Assembly: GCF_047511655.1 (NCBI RefSeq)
Contig: NC_133398.1
Span: forward strand, 52,767,638 to 52,831,637
DNA from: Castor canadensis
Lineage: Eukaryota > Chordata > Mammalia > Rodentia > Castoridae
Direction of reading: 5' to 3'
Length of the DNA: 64,000 bases
Position 1 is the stretch's first letter; every line of letters starts with the position of its first letter. The notes under the pieces were generated by a model that saw only the letters and a list, made by a program, of their open reading frames with translations, did no database searches and was not told the origin of the DNA. Shown here piece by piece: positions 32,817 to 43,827 of the stretch. The translations under genes were made by a program, and so were the position numbers.

Positions 32817-32921
32817 GGTTTGTTTTTGTTTTTTGTTTTTTGTTTTGTGGAACAGGGCTTTGAACTCAGGGCCTCATACTTACAAGGCAGACAGTCTTAC
32901 CACTTGAACCTTTCTGCCATC
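32817..32921 (-). repeat. ID monomer
   Basis: Tail is (GTTTTTT)n. Perfect 13-bp TSD cttgaatgcctta at 32,804-32,816 and 32,922-32,934. Confidence 0.93.
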
Positions 32922-32934
32922 CTTGAATGCCTTA

Positions 32935-33947
32935 CTTTAAAGACCTAAAAGTTTGTAAATTTAATGAGGCTTACTTACCATTTAAATCTGTTTAATAGAA
33001 AAAGCTTAATTACAGAATATAACATACCCAACAATATTCCCCAACAGCTGAGGGCAACGAAAAGAGGAAAGTAAAGGCTTGGCTTTTCTAAATGTATTAT
33101 CTGCCTGCTAGGCATTCTGGGTTTTCATTTGAAAGATTTATTAAGAAAGTCCACATGTTACAAGGAAGTGTGAGTCGGTTTAAAGTTTTACCCTGTTAGT
33201 GCACTCCACCCTTAAATGATCTTACTGACTAATAGGACTGGCAGCGTTCTCCCTGACCAGATGTGCATTCCACTTACCAGATTGTTCTTTGTGTCTTCTG
33301 CTAATTTGCAGTGTCAGACAAAAAACAGATTAAAGAATTTCTGAAAAGAAATGAAAATCAGCAAGATGTAGTTCTTCCTTGATTTCCAAATTGGCCTGGC
33401 ACAGAGGCCTCACCTCACGGTCGTAGGGTGGTTACGCTCCCTGGTGTTAGAGGCCTGGCTCCTTGTGCCCACAGTGACTCAGATGCCAGCTGCCCCGAAC
33501 AGGAAGGCCTGAGATTCATGTGACAAGCCACCAGCCTTTATGAGAGCAAACAAAGCAGGTGAGATCTCGCTCTCTCCTCCCCCCAGTTTTAGGTTTCACT
33601 TCAGGATGTTTCTTTTTTCCTTCTTCAGACTGCTCTGGATTTTCTCTTTGACCCAATTTCATCAGTGCAGAAATATTGTCCAGAGAGGCCTGCTGAGATT
33701 CTGCCTGGGCTTGCCTCACTGAAGAAAGCCAGCAATCTGTTTGCACATCAGGAATGGAAAAAATGTCTCTGTGCCTCAGAGATTACACAGCACACTTCTT
33801 TCCAGAATGAATCAACTCCTTCCAACAGGGATCATTTTCATTAGCTGGGAAAATGAAGTTGCCAATTCTTAGTAGCCATTCTCTAGATTTCGGGAACGAT
33901 CACAGATCTTCACAGCTTCTTGGAGCTTTTCTTCACCAGATTCAGGT
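32935..33947. other. Repeat-free kilobase with exon-like signals
   Basis: No SINE for 1 kb. A pyrimidine-rich tract and ttgcag end at 33,312 and an AG|GTGAGA donor follows 33,558, framing 246 bp, but all three plus frames have stops within it. An overlapping minus frame (33,746-33,516) is open for 76 codons and rich in Q, E and K without a known domain. Too weak to call a gene. Confidence 0.35.
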
Positions 33948-34006
33948 CACTGTTTTCCAAAGTGTGGTCTGAGGGCTTCCTGCATTTGAATCATCTGGAG
34001 AAGAAC
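33948..34006 (+). mobile_element. MER5-like fragment
   Basis: cactgttttccaaagtgtgg, ggcttcctgcatttgaatca and catctgga follow the 5' end of MER5A as I remember it. Confidence 0.55.
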
Positions 34007-34109
34007 ACAGTAATCTTTTTTTCCCCTTTGCCTCTGTTACAAAGGTATTTATTTCAGTAAACAAAACACTGGTTCTTTTAAAATTATATAAACATTCACA
34101 TTATTTCAT

Positions 34110-34325
34110 TGGGCACCAGTGTGACTCATGCCTATATTCCTAGCTATGTAGGAGGCTAAGATTGGGAGGCTCACAGTTTGAGGCCAGCGGGCAAATAGTT
34201 TGTGAGACCCCATCTCCAAAATAACCAGAGCAAAATGAACTGGAGGTGTGGCTCAAGCAGTAGAGTACCTGTTTTGCAAGCACAAAGCTCTGAGTTCAAA
34301 CCTAGTCACACCAAAAAAAGAAAGA
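34110..34325 (+). repeat. Two-part SINE, type D2
   Basis: gggcaccagtgtgactcatg; ccaaaataaccagagc linker; TSD near acattattt. Confidence 0.9.
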
Positions 34326-34458
34326 ACATTATTTTAATTTACTTATTACAGGCTGCAGTTTACGTGCCCAACCCTGTTGAAAGTTTGGTAACTCCTAGTG
34401 GTGGAGCCTTCCTCAACCACCTTGTCTGCTTACAAAACTTGATTCTCCTTTTCCTGTG

Positions 34459-34686
34459 TTTTTTTTTTTTTTTACAGGCTCTTGCTATGTAGCCCAAGTT
34501 GGCCTTGAATTTGTAATCCTTCTGCCTCAGCCTCTTCCCAAGTGTTGGGATTACAGGCATGCACCACCATGGTGTAATTTATGTTTTTAGATTTCTTTTT
34601 GTTTTGTGACAACAATGGGGTTTGAATTTAGGGCCTTGTGCTAGCAAGGCAGGCACTCTACTACTTAAGCCACACCCCAACCCCAA
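34459..34686 (-). repeat. B1 and ID monomer, both minus
   Basis: 34,459-34,574 B1; 34,592-34,686 ID monomer. Confidence 0.88.
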
Positions 34687-34718
34687 TCTGTGTTTTAAAG
34701 AAGTGCTATAACTCATTT

Positions 34719-36945
34719 GTTTTTTTTCCTTTTATTCATATGAGCATACAATGTTTGGGTCATTTCTCTCCCCTTCCCCCCGCCCCTCCCTTACCAACCC
34801 TGCCTCCTCCCTTTCCCCCCCACCCCCTTGCTACCAGGCAGAAGCTATTTTGCCCTTAACTTTAATTTTGTTGAAGAGAGAGTATAAGCAATAATAGGAA
34901 GGAACAAGGGTTTTTGCTAGTTGAGATAAGGATAGCTATACAGGAGTTGACTCACATTAATTTCCTGTGCGTGTGTGTTAGCTTCTAGGTTAATTCTTTT
35001 GGATCTAACCTTTTCTCTAGTTCCTGGTCCCCTTCTTCTATTGGCCTCTGTCACTTTAAAGTATCTGCATTAATTTCTCTGCATTGAGGGCAACAAATGC
35101 TAGCTAGTTTTTTGGGTGTCTTACCTATCCTCATACCTTCCTTGTGTGCTCTCACTTTATCATGTGATCAATGTCCAATCCCCTTGTTGTGTTTACCCTT
35201 GATCTAATGTCCGCATATGAGGGGGAACATATGATTTTTGGTCTTTTGGGCCAGACTAACCTCGCTCCAGTTCCATCCATTTACTTGCGAATGATAGGAT
35301 TTCATTCTTTTTCATGGCTGCATAAAATTCCATTGTGTATAAATACCACATTTTCTTAATCCATTCATCAGTAGTGGGGCATCTTGGCTGTTTCCATAAC
35401 TTGGCTATTGTGAATATTGCTGCAATAAACATGGGTGTGCAGGTGCCTCTGGAGTAACCTGAGTCACGTTCTTTTGGGTATATCCCCAAGAGTGGTATTG
35501 CTGGATCATATGGTAGATCTATGTTTAGATTTTTAAGAAGCCTCCAAATTTTTTTCCAGAGTGGTTGTACTAGTTTACATTCCCACCAACAGTGTAAGAG
35601 GGTTCCTTTTTCCCTGCATTCTTGCCAACGCCTGTTGTTGGTGGTGTTGCTAATGATGCCTATTCTAACAGGGTGAGGTGGAATCTTAGTGTGCTTTCAA
35701 TTTGCATTTCCTTTATGGCTAGAAATGGTGAGCATTTTTTCATGTGTTTTTGGCCATTTGAATTTCTTCTTTTGAGAAAGTTCTGTTTAGTTCATTTGCC
35801 CATTTCTTTATTGGCTCATTAATTTTGGGAGAATTTAATTTTTTAAGTTCCCTGTATATTCTGGTCATCAGTCCTTTGATGTGTAGCTGGCAAATATTTT
35901 CTCCCACACGGTGGGTGTTCTCTTCAGTTTAGAGACCATTTCTTTTGTTGAGCAGAAGCTTTTTAGTTTTATGAAGTCCCATTTATCTATGGTATGTCTT
36001 AGTTACTGAGTTGCTGGGGTTCCGTTGAAAAAGTCCTTGCCTATATCTATTAGTTCCAGAGTATTTCCTACTCTTTCCTGTATCAACTTTAGAGTTTGTG
36101 GTCTGATATTAAGATCCTTGATCCATTTTGAGTTAATATTGATATATGGTGATAAACATGGATCTAGTTTCAGTTTTTTGCAGACTGCTAACCAGTTTTC
36201 CCAGCAGTTATTGTTGAAGAGGCTGTCTTTTCTCCATCGTATATTTTTAGAGCCTTTGTCAAAGACAAGTTGGTTATAGTTGTGTGGCTTCATATCTGGG
36301 TCCTCTATTCTGTTCCACTGGTCTTCATGTCTGTTTTTGTGCCAGTACCATGCTGTTTTTATTGTTATTGCTTTGTAATATACTTTGAAGTCGAGTATTG
36401 TGATACCTCCAGCGTTGTTCTTTTGACTGAGTATTGCCTTGGCTATTCGTGTCCTCTTGTGTTTCCAAATAAATTTAACGGTTGATTTTTCAATCTCTTT
36501 GATGAATGTCATTGGAATTTTGATGGGAGTTGCATTAAACGTGTAGATTACTTTTGGGAGTATAGACATTTTTGCTATGTTGATTTTACCAATCCATGAG
36601 CATGGGAGATCTCTCTACCTTCTATAGTCTTCCTCAACCTCTTCAGGGGTTTGTAGTTTTCCTTGTAGAGGTCATTCACATTCTTTGTTAAATTTATACC
36701 TAGGTATTTGACTTTTTTTGAGGCTATTGTAAATGGAATTGTTTTCATATATTCTTTCTCAGTTTGTTCATTATTAGTGCATAGAAATGCTAATGATTTT
36801 TCTATGTTGATTTTATATCCTGCTACCTTGGTATAGCTGTTGATGGTGTCTAGAGCTTTTGGGTAGAGTTTTTTGGGTCTTTAAGGTATAGGATCATATC
36901 ATCTGCAAATAGGGATATTTTGACAGTTTCTTTACCTATTTGTAT
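34719..36945 (-). mobile_element. L1 retrotransposon, 5'-truncated (2.2 kb)
   Basis: Minus-strand L1 with poly-A end at 34,719, G-rich 3' UTR (34,760-34,830) and the C-terminal half of ORF2. Frames at 36,569-36,003 and 35,489-35,256 translate to typical ORF2 post-RT sequence ([34 protein letters not shown]). The 5' end stops within the RT region. Frameshifts and a 17-bp loss near 35,260 relative to the second copy show it is dead. TSD ataactcattt (34,708-34,718) against atagctcattt (36,946-36,956), one mismatch. Confidence 0.95.
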
Positions 36946-36956
36946 ATAGCTCATTT

Positions 36957-37415
36957 CTTATGCTGGAAATTAACTTAACTAAATCAGAGTTCACACTTTC
37001 ATTGGTAACTCTGTCTACAGGAGAGTCCTTGAGTAGAGGACCTGTATTCTTTATGTCTCCCCACCACCACCCGTATTCCCTCTCCTCACCAAAATGCCAA
37101 TTCTGATAGCACTGCAGATCACTGTAGAAGGAAATGGGTAAGAGTGGGGGAGGAGCTAAGGAAACAGCAATATTCTATCTCGATTTATACTGCCGTGGAA
37201 ACAGGGCTGATTTTAGGAAGCAATGGAGCAGAACGCTAAAGAATTATGAAGTGTGTTAAAATCACAAAACCCCTTTCTTCCCATTCTAATTAACTGGGTG
37301 TGGTGAGGAGCTCAGCAAGCCACATTTGTGAGCAACATCTACCGTGATTATAATGCAAGTTACCTTACATATAGATATCAAGTCTACATCACTTGGGGCC
37401 TGGATCTGTAAGTCT
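36957..37415. other. No recognised feature
   Basis: Unique sequence, no SINE. No supported exon. Confidence 0.4.
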
Positions 37416-37417
37416 CC

Positions 37418-37611
37418 CCCTCTTTTTTTATGCTGGGGATTGAACCTGAGCTAAAACCTGCACGCTAACGCTGACTTACATCTTATAAGTCTCTTTTGAC
37501 AGCTATCCTTTTTTTTTTTTTTTTTTTTTTTTTTGGCAGTATTGGAGTTTGAACTCTAGGCCTTGGGCTTGCCAGGCAGGCACTCTAACACTTGAGCCAC
37601 ATGCCCCAACC
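37418..37611 (-). repeat. ID monomers, minus
   Basis: 37,418-37,484 partial ID; 37,509-37,611 ID with 26-T tail. Confidence 0.83.
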
Positions 37612-37643
37612 CACTGTGGCTATTCTTCAAGCTAGTATTCATG

Positions 37644-37761
37644 TTGGGCATGGCGGTACATGCCTGTAAGCCTAGTGCTTAGGAGGATGAGGCAGGAGGA
37701 TCATGAGTTCAAGGCCAGTCTGGGCTATATAGTGAGATCTTGCCTCAAAAAACAAAACAAG
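37644..37761 (+). repeat. B1
   Basis: gggcatggcggtacatgcct, ggccagtctgggctatatag, A-rich tail. Confidence 0.9.
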
Positions 37762-37887
37762 GAGATCCAGGGACAGAGTCAGCCTTACTGTAGCTGTGGC
37801 CACTGCCACTGCAGAGGCTACTGAGCCCCCATCTGTCCACTGTCACCCAGTCCAGACTTAGAACATTCAGATAAAAATGAGTGGGTT

Positions 37888-38155
37888 GGCCAGGTGCCAG
37901 TGCCCGTGCCTGTAATCCTAGCTACTGGGGAGGCAGAGATGCTCTACCACTTCAGCCACACCTCCAGGCTAACCAGCTTTTTTTTTTTTTCCTGCTTCAT
38001 GCTTGGTAGGCAGGTGTTCTACCACTTGAGTCACTCGCCAGCTCTTTTTTGTGGGGGCGTATTTTTGAGATAGGTTCTCTTGAACTATGAACTGTAGGCT
38101 GGCTTTGAACCTAGATCCTCCTGGTCTCTGCCTCCTGAGTAGCTAGGATTATGGT
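37888..38155. repeat. Head-to-head SINE chimaera and a minus two-part SINE
   Basis: 37,888-37,941 is the start of a plus left arm up to gaggcagagat. It passes without a gap into a minus ID arm end (gctctaccacttcagccac, to 37,975). 37,976-38,155 is a minus two-part SINE. Confidence 0.75.
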
Positions 38156-38164
38156 CCTGGGGAT

Positions 38165-38570
38165 GTGGAATTTTTATACAAGTTTAAATGTTTGCCATAG
38201 TACTTTTAATACATTGTGGCTTCACAAGGGCTAGTGTTAAAACTGCTTCTATGTCTAAGCAAAGATGACTGCCTCCATATTGGTTTGTCCTGGTGGGGAC
38301 TGAAAAGGGACAATTGATTCCAGTCACAGGTATAGTTATTGTGGGTGTTTTCACGTTTGGAGCCCTCACAAGGCTTGCATTGCAAACTGCATATTGGCTC
38401 CTGTGTTTCTGTGGAATAGTTTGTCTCAGGGTGCACACCTTTGACGGCAGCTGCAGAAGTGTCCCTTTCTGCAAAGCTGTGACCCAGTTAACTCTGCATA
38501 ACTCTCACATTCCATTATTTATATGAATATAAAGCAGTTCACATTCCATTATTTATCGCATTACCTGCCT
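38165..38570. other. Unassigned sequence with a Cys-rich minus frame
   Basis: The minus frame 38,436-38,206 includes ICSLQCKPCEG followed by NNYTCDW, that is, close cysteines and an N-glycosylation sequon, a look shared with retroviral surface proteins. Nothing else of a provirus is adjacent and the frame is short. A 17-bp direct repeat cacattccattatttat occurs at 38,506 and 38,540. Confidence 0.3.
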
Positions 38571-38572
38571 GT

Positions 38573-38880
38573 GATGGTTTGACGTGCCCCCAAAGATTCA
38601 GGTGTTGAAGCTTGCTTCCTCGTGTAGCGGTGTTCAGAGGGGGGCTTTTGGGAAGTGGGCTCTGACTTCATCAATGTCTTAATGCATGGATGGAGTCATA
38701 CTATGATAGCATCATTGGGAGATAGTGGAGATGCTAAGAGGTGGGGTCTAGTTGTAGCAAGTCAATCACTTGCATATTTCTTTGAAGGATGTATCTTCTC
38801 TCTTTTCCCTGCCACTATCTCTCTCTCTCTGCTTCCTTGTTGTTTTTTAATGATTTTAAAAAAAAAAAGCAATGTGTTAG
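38573..38880 (+). mobile_element. MST/MLT1-like MaLR LTR fragment, 5' part
   Basis: tgatggtttgacgtgccccc, gtgtagcggtgttcagaggg and gggaagtgggctctgac follow the 5' region of mammalian MaLR LTRs in order as I remember them. A probable 3' part (accacaagtcacaataagcc, gagacatgaaactaac) lies at about 40,389-40,605 after younger insertions. Confidence 0.55.
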
Positions 38881-38904
38881 AAAATCACTTTGAGGAAACA
38901 GTAT

Positions 38905-39125
38905 TGTGGCATGAGCACAGTGGCTCCTGTGTATAATCCTAGCTACATGGGAGGCTGAGTTCGAGGATTTCGTTCCAGATCAGCCTGATGCGGTTTGTCA
39001 GACCGCATCTCAATAGAAAAAAGCTGGGTGTGGTGGAGTACACCTTTCATTCCAAGCTAGATGGGGAGTGTAAATTAGGAAAACTGTTATCCAGGATGGC
39101 TTGGGGAAAAGCAAAAATAACCACA
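38905..39125 (+). repeat. Three-arm SINE, first two arms
   Basis: First 7SL-like arm to ccgcatctcaatag, then second arm agctgggtgtggtggagtac ... gtaaattaggaaaactg. The expected tRNA arm is not here; the element is cut by the next SINE. Confidence 0.78.
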
Positions 39126-39134
39126 GGGGAGTAG

Positions 39135-39540
39135 CTGGGTGCTGGTGGCTCACATCTCTAATTCTAGCTACTTGGGAAGCTGAGATCAGGAGGATTGAGG
39201 ATGGAGGACTGCCCAGGCAAATAGTTCTGGAGACCCTATCTCTAAAATAACCAGAGCTGGCCCAGCACCAGTGGCTCATGTCTGCAATCCTAGCTACTCA
39301 GGAGACAGAGATCAGGAGGATTGAGGTTTGAAGCCAGCCCGAGCAAATAGTTCTCGAGAACCTATCTTGAAAAATCCCATCACAAAAAAGCGCTGGTGGA
39401 ATGGCTCAAGGTATAATACCACAAAATAAGTAAATAAGTAAGTAAATAAATAAATAACCAGAGGACGATGGACTGGAGGTGTGGCTCAAGAGGGAGAGCA
39501 CCTGTTTGTGAGTCCTGATGTTAGAACCCCAGTTCCCCTG
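39135..39540 (+). repeat. D2 SINE interrupted by a D1 SINE
   Basis: Outer element 39,135-39,255 and 39,462-39,540. Inner D1 element 39,256-39,450 with (AAAT)n tail. TSD aaataaccaga at 39,245-39,255 and 39,451-39,461, exactly in the D2 linker. Confidence 0.9.
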
Positions 39541-39567
39541 ATGCAGAATAGATCAGAGAAATTGAGG

Positions 39568-40388
39568 TGTGGGAAACAGCAGCCAAGAATTTACAAATAA
39601 TTTACAAATCATTATTGTACTAATGAATATACTACTAATGAATAGCTGCATTAAAAACATATAGATACTGCTATCTTTGCTTTAAGCCTTACCCTTCCCG
39701 CTAACAAGCTGCAACATTCAGGAAAAAAAGAGCAGCTCTCTCTCTCTGACCTTGACTGCTTGCACAAATATAGTAAGTGTGCTCTGAGAACTGAGCAATG
39801 ATATCTTAAAGAAAGGCACTTATCCTGAGAAAAAACTACTGGGAAAATGACTCCTCTGGGCACAAAAAGTGTCTACAAAGAAAAATACTTATCTCAAGAA
39901 GGGACAGCTGTCTTGAAGGAAGCCTCTGACAGGGCCTACCCTTTGTTTAAAGGGATGTTCAAACACCTTTGTCACAGTGACCCAAATTTAAGGAGCAGAC
40001 CAACCTTGAAATCTTCAGTCTCAATTGATGAGATGGTGTAACAGCAAAAGCAACTAGTGATATCAGATGTCAGAACAAAGGGGAGCACTTTTCTTATGAT
40101 AAGTTCAAGCAAACCAGGACCCACTTTCTCACCATAATAACCTTGCTGCTAGAGCACTTGCACCCATTATGAATTGTGCCTGCACCCATGTCTGGGCTGT
40201 GAACTATCTTTCTATCTTTCATTTGCTTTGTTTTACTAATAAACTTTCTTGGTCTTTACCTTGATGTGTCCTAAAATTCTTTTCTGCAACATCTCTCCTT
40301 CCTTTTGGAGACCTCCTCCCTGGAGCATTGCCGATTCCAGTAACACCACCAAATAATTTTGTTTCCTGCTTTTGGTGTTCATTCCACA
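39568..40388 (+). mobile_element. Solo LTR, 821 bp
   Basis: Starts TGTGGGAA and ends TTCCACA, near-inverted termini, with a 4-bp duplication gagg at 39,564-39,567 and 40,389-40,392. AATAAA at 40,238-40,243 marks the R region, leaving about 145 bases to the end. No internal retroviral genes flank it, so it is a solo LTR left by recombination. The 4-bp TSD fits a class I (ERV1) element. It lies inside an older MaLR-like LTR. Confidence 0.85.
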
Positions 40389-40605
40389 GAGGCAGATGCT
40401 CTGTTCTCTCTGCTTCCTACTGGCCATGGTGTGAGCTGCCTTTCTCCACTATGTGATGTCCAGCCTCTTGCCCGAGGTTCACAGCACTGGAACCAGTCAA
40501 CCATGGACTAAAACCTCTGAAACCACAAGTCACAATAAGCCTTTCATCCTGTAATTCGCTTTTCTCAAGGATTTGTCACAGAGACATGAAACTAACCTGC
40601 AGCTC
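40389..40605 (+). mobile_element. MaLR LTR fragment, 3' part
   Basis: tactggccatggtgtgagct, accatggactaaaacctctg and aagtcacaataagcctttc have the order of a MaLR 3' region as I remember it. Probable continuation of 38,573-38,880. Confidence 0.5.
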
Positions 40606-40695
40606 ACTTTCATAGCTTTCCTTTACTGCTTTAGTTTGCTGGTCTCTCATCTTTCCTCAAATATGTTGTAAAGTTTTTCTGCATTGTTCCAAGCA

Positions 40696-40769
40696 GGGTG
40701 AATCTGGGCAGGAGGATTGTGAGTTCAAGGTCAGCTTGGGCTATATAGCGAGACCCTGTCTCACAAAAA
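40696..40769 (+). repeat. B1, 5'-truncated
   Basis: gggcaggaggattgtgagtt, cttgggctatatagcgagac. Confidence 0.83.
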
Positions 40770-41037
40770 ACATCAGTAACAACAAGAGGTTTCCTTTCAT
40801 TGAATTTCTGTGCTGACTACATTAAAGGCCTAATACAATATTGTTATTATCACTATCATTATTTATTATTATTGGTGAAATATTCCTTTTTCACTCACTA
40901 TAGAAAGTTTTTTGAGCTGGTTTTCAATTTTTAGGTAGCAAAAATATGAAACAATTAATAATATCTGAGACCTTTTTTTTCTTGTTTTCTCTTTTTCTCT
41001 CCATGTATCCAAGGCATGAGTCAGGTATGGTCACAGA

Positions 41038-41173
41038 CCAAAAGCCATCCTGGTATGAGATGCCAGGATGCCAGTCTATCCAGGCATCTGGATGGCCAGT
41101 CTATCCTGCCATCTTTTGGATGGCATCCAAAAGCCATCCTGGTATGAGATGCCAGGATGCCAGTCTATCCAGG
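41038..41173. repeat. Local direct and inverted duplications
   Basis: A 47-bp block beginning ccaaaagccatcctggtatg at 41,038-41,084 is repeated perfectly at 41,127-41,173. Between them cttttggatg and catccaaaag form an inverted repeat with one base between arms. Confidence 0.93.
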
Positions 41174-41189
41174 TCAAGGACATAATATC

Positions 41190-41690
41190 TGGTCTTGATA
41201 TAAGCTCTTGAAAATAGATACCCTGTATGCAGTTGGTAAAAGTTTAAATTGTACTTTTTGACTATTTGTTTTTGAGGTAGGGTCTTGCTACATAGTCCAG
41301 GCTGGCCTCAAACTTGAAATCCTCCTGCCTCAGCCTCCTGAGTGCTGGGATTGTGGGTGTGAACCACCATGCCTAGCCAAACTGATACAATTTTTGGAGA
41401 CTATTTGATGACAGATGGAGAATATATGATAAACATGTTTGTTTAGTTGTAGGAAAAAAAAGTTGGAAACAAACTAAATGTCTATCACACAGGATAATGG
41501 TTAAATTATGATACATTTAGGATAACGTCACACACTTACTAAAAAATGAGGTTGATCTCCACATCCCAAACGATTTGATTCCTATTTATTTTTTAGGCTG
41601 TTCTGGGGTTGAAACTCAGGGACTCACACTTCTTAGGCAGGTGTTCTACCACTGGAGCTACTCCTTCAGCCCAGGATTTGATTCCTTAAA
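41190..41690 (+). mobile_element. Old L1 3' remnant with two SINE insertions
   Basis: gttggtaaaagtttaaattg, tggaaacaaactaaatgtct, aatggttaaattatgatac and aaaaaatgaggttgatctcc are in L1M order. A minus B1 (41,257-41,378) and a minus ID (41,584-41,672; TSD gatttgattcct at 41,572 and 41,673) interrupt it. Confidence 0.75.
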
Positions 41691-41714
41691 ATACATGCAG
41701 TTTAATCAAAAATA

Positions 41715-42072
41715 TTTCAGGCTCTGAGTTTGATTCTCAGTGACACACACACACACACAAATCAAATAAAGTGGGCTGGTGCAGTGGCTTAAGTGGTGGA
41801 GCACCTGCCTAGCAAGTGAAAAGCCCTGAGTTCAAGCCCTAGGACTGAAAAAAAAGAAAACCAAATAAAGTTTTTTTTTTTTTATATTTTTGTGGTACTG
41901 GGGTTTGAACTCAGGTCCTACTCCACCAGCCCTTTTTTTGTGATGGATTTTTTTTTTTTTTTGAGATAGGTTCTCATGAACTATTTACCCAGGCTGGCTT
42001 GAAACCATGATCTTCCTAAGGTCTGCCTTCTGAGTAGCTAGGATTACTGGTGTGAGCCACCAGTGCCCAACT
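41715..42072. repeat. ID fragments (+) and a two-part SINE (-)
   Basis: 41,715-41,760 ID 3' fragment with (CA)n. 41,771-41,863 ID monomer. 41,872-42,072 D1 element in reverse with poly-T tail. Confidence 0.87.
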
Positions 42073-42159
42073 CAAAAAAAAAAAAAAAAACTTGAATGAT
42101 AACCTTGCCAAAGGTAGCTATAGCATCAACAGCTATCAGGAGGTTACAGAGCTACAGTG

Positions 42160-42720
42160 GGTGTTTTTTTTGTTTTTTGGGTTTTTTTGTCCCCTCTGTG
42201 GAGTGGGGCATGCAAGGCAAGCATTCTACCATGGAACCATATCCAACCCAGAATAGCAGCTTTCAAAGGGTAGCCCTACAGACACCTGGGATCTCCCAGA
42301 ATTTTCAGGAGAATCTACAAGCTGAAAAGATGAAAATTTTTTTTTTTTGGTGGAACTGGGGTTTGAACTCAGGACTTCACAAGCAGGTGCTCTACTGCTT
42401 CAGCCAGGCCTCCATCTATTTTACTCTGGTTACCTTGGAGATGGGGGGAAGGTGTCTCATGAACAATTTTCCCAGGCTGGCCTGGAGCTGTGATCCTCCT
42501 GATCTCAGCCTCCCATGTAGCTAGGATTATAGACATGAGCCATCAGAGCCCAGCAAGATAGAAACTATTTTTAAGCTAGACATGGTAGTACACATCTGTA
42601 ATCCCAGCACTAGGGAGATTGAGGCAGGAGAATCTTCAGTTCTTTACAGTGAGCTCCAGGCCAGCCTGGGTATATAGCAGGATCCTGTCTCAACAGGACA
42701 AAACAAAACAAAACAAAAAT
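42160..42720. repeat. ID (-), two-part SINE (-), B1 (+)
   Basis: 42,160-42,252 reverse ID; 42,338-42,555 reverse D2 element; 42,573-42,720 B1 with (AAAAC)n tail. Confidence 0.87.
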
Positions 42721-42926
42721 CAATTACCTCAAACCAAAAAAGAAAACTATTTTTTGTAACAACACAAAGACTTTACTTGCCTTTTTCAAGTGTTGCCATT
42801 TGTACTTGGTCAAGATCAATGTTGGATAAAACTGATTTCCTATGTTCTGATTTATATTAAGTGCATACTGTTTGCTGAGCTGGAAAGCATGGGAAGAATA
42901 GCATATGGGGAAAGGAAGAACCTGAC

Positions 42927-43127
42927 TTTTTGTGTGTGTGTGTGTGGTACTGGAGTTTGAACTCAGGACTTTCACCTTGAGCCACTCCACCAGCCATTTT
43001 CTGTGAAGGCTTTTTTCAAGATAGGGTCTCGTGAAATATTTGCCTGGGGTTAGCTTTGAACCGTAGTCCGCCTGATCTCTGCCTCCTGAGCTGCTAGGAT
43101 TACAGGTGTAAGCCACCAATGCCTGGC
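42927..43127 (-). repeat. Two-part SINE, type D1
   Basis: Reverse D1; its tail region has become (GT)n. TSD close to cctgacttt / aactgacttt. Confidence 0.88.
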
Positions 43128-43329
43128 AAGAAACTGACTTTGAATGTGCTGGTTTTGAGGTAGCTGTAGGACATCCACAGGGAGTCAGTGGGTAGACTTG
43201 TGTGATTCTGGGCTTCAGCGGAGCTCGGAAGCATCACCAACCTTAAGATAAGTGACAATTATGCTGCTTCTTTATGTAAACCATTGTCATCCTGACTACC
43301 TTAAATCCTCCCCATAATCTCTTTTTGCC

Positions 43330-43555
43330 CAAGGCTTCACAGCCACTTACCCATCTGTGTAACTTTGGGCAAGTTAAAAAGTAACCTTTGTAGAACTGGG
43401 GTGTAGCTGTGGTAGAGCATATGTTTAGCAAGCATATGGCTTTCAGTTCAATCCTCCACACCGGGGGAGCAATGCTCTCTGTTCTCAATTATAGAATTAG
43501 GATAAAGAACCTTCATTATAGGATTGCTGTGAAGATTAAGGGACTTATGTGTTAA
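43330..43555 (+). repeat. MIR split by an ID monomer
   Basis: gtaactttgggcaagtta before, gattgctgtgaagattaagg after an ID insertion at 43,395-43,470. Confidence 0.65.
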
Positions 43556-43827
43556 GTAACATGGTGGCACCCATGCATGTAATCCCATGTACTTGGGAGC
43601 CTGAGGCCAGTCTGGACAAAGGTAACAGTGAGACCCTGCCTCAAAAACAAAATACAGCTGGGTGCTTGTGGCTTACACCTGTAATCCTAGCTACTCAGGA
43701 GGCAGAGATCAGGAGGATTGTGGTTCAAAGCCAGCCCTAGGCAAATAGTTCTTGAGACCCTATAAAAAAAGCCACTATCACTGGAGTAGCAAGTGTGAAG
43801 CCCTGAGTTCAAACCCCACTACCGCAC
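43556..43827 (+). repeat. B1 and a two-part SINE
   Basis: 43,556-43,656 B1; 43,657-43,827 two-part SINE with a deleted linker and 5' half of the right arm. Confidence 0.85.

Noticed and set aside
36003..36569. 188-codon minus open frame as a gene
   Set aside because: It is the C-terminal ORF2 part of a 5'-truncated L1 flanked by a TSD.
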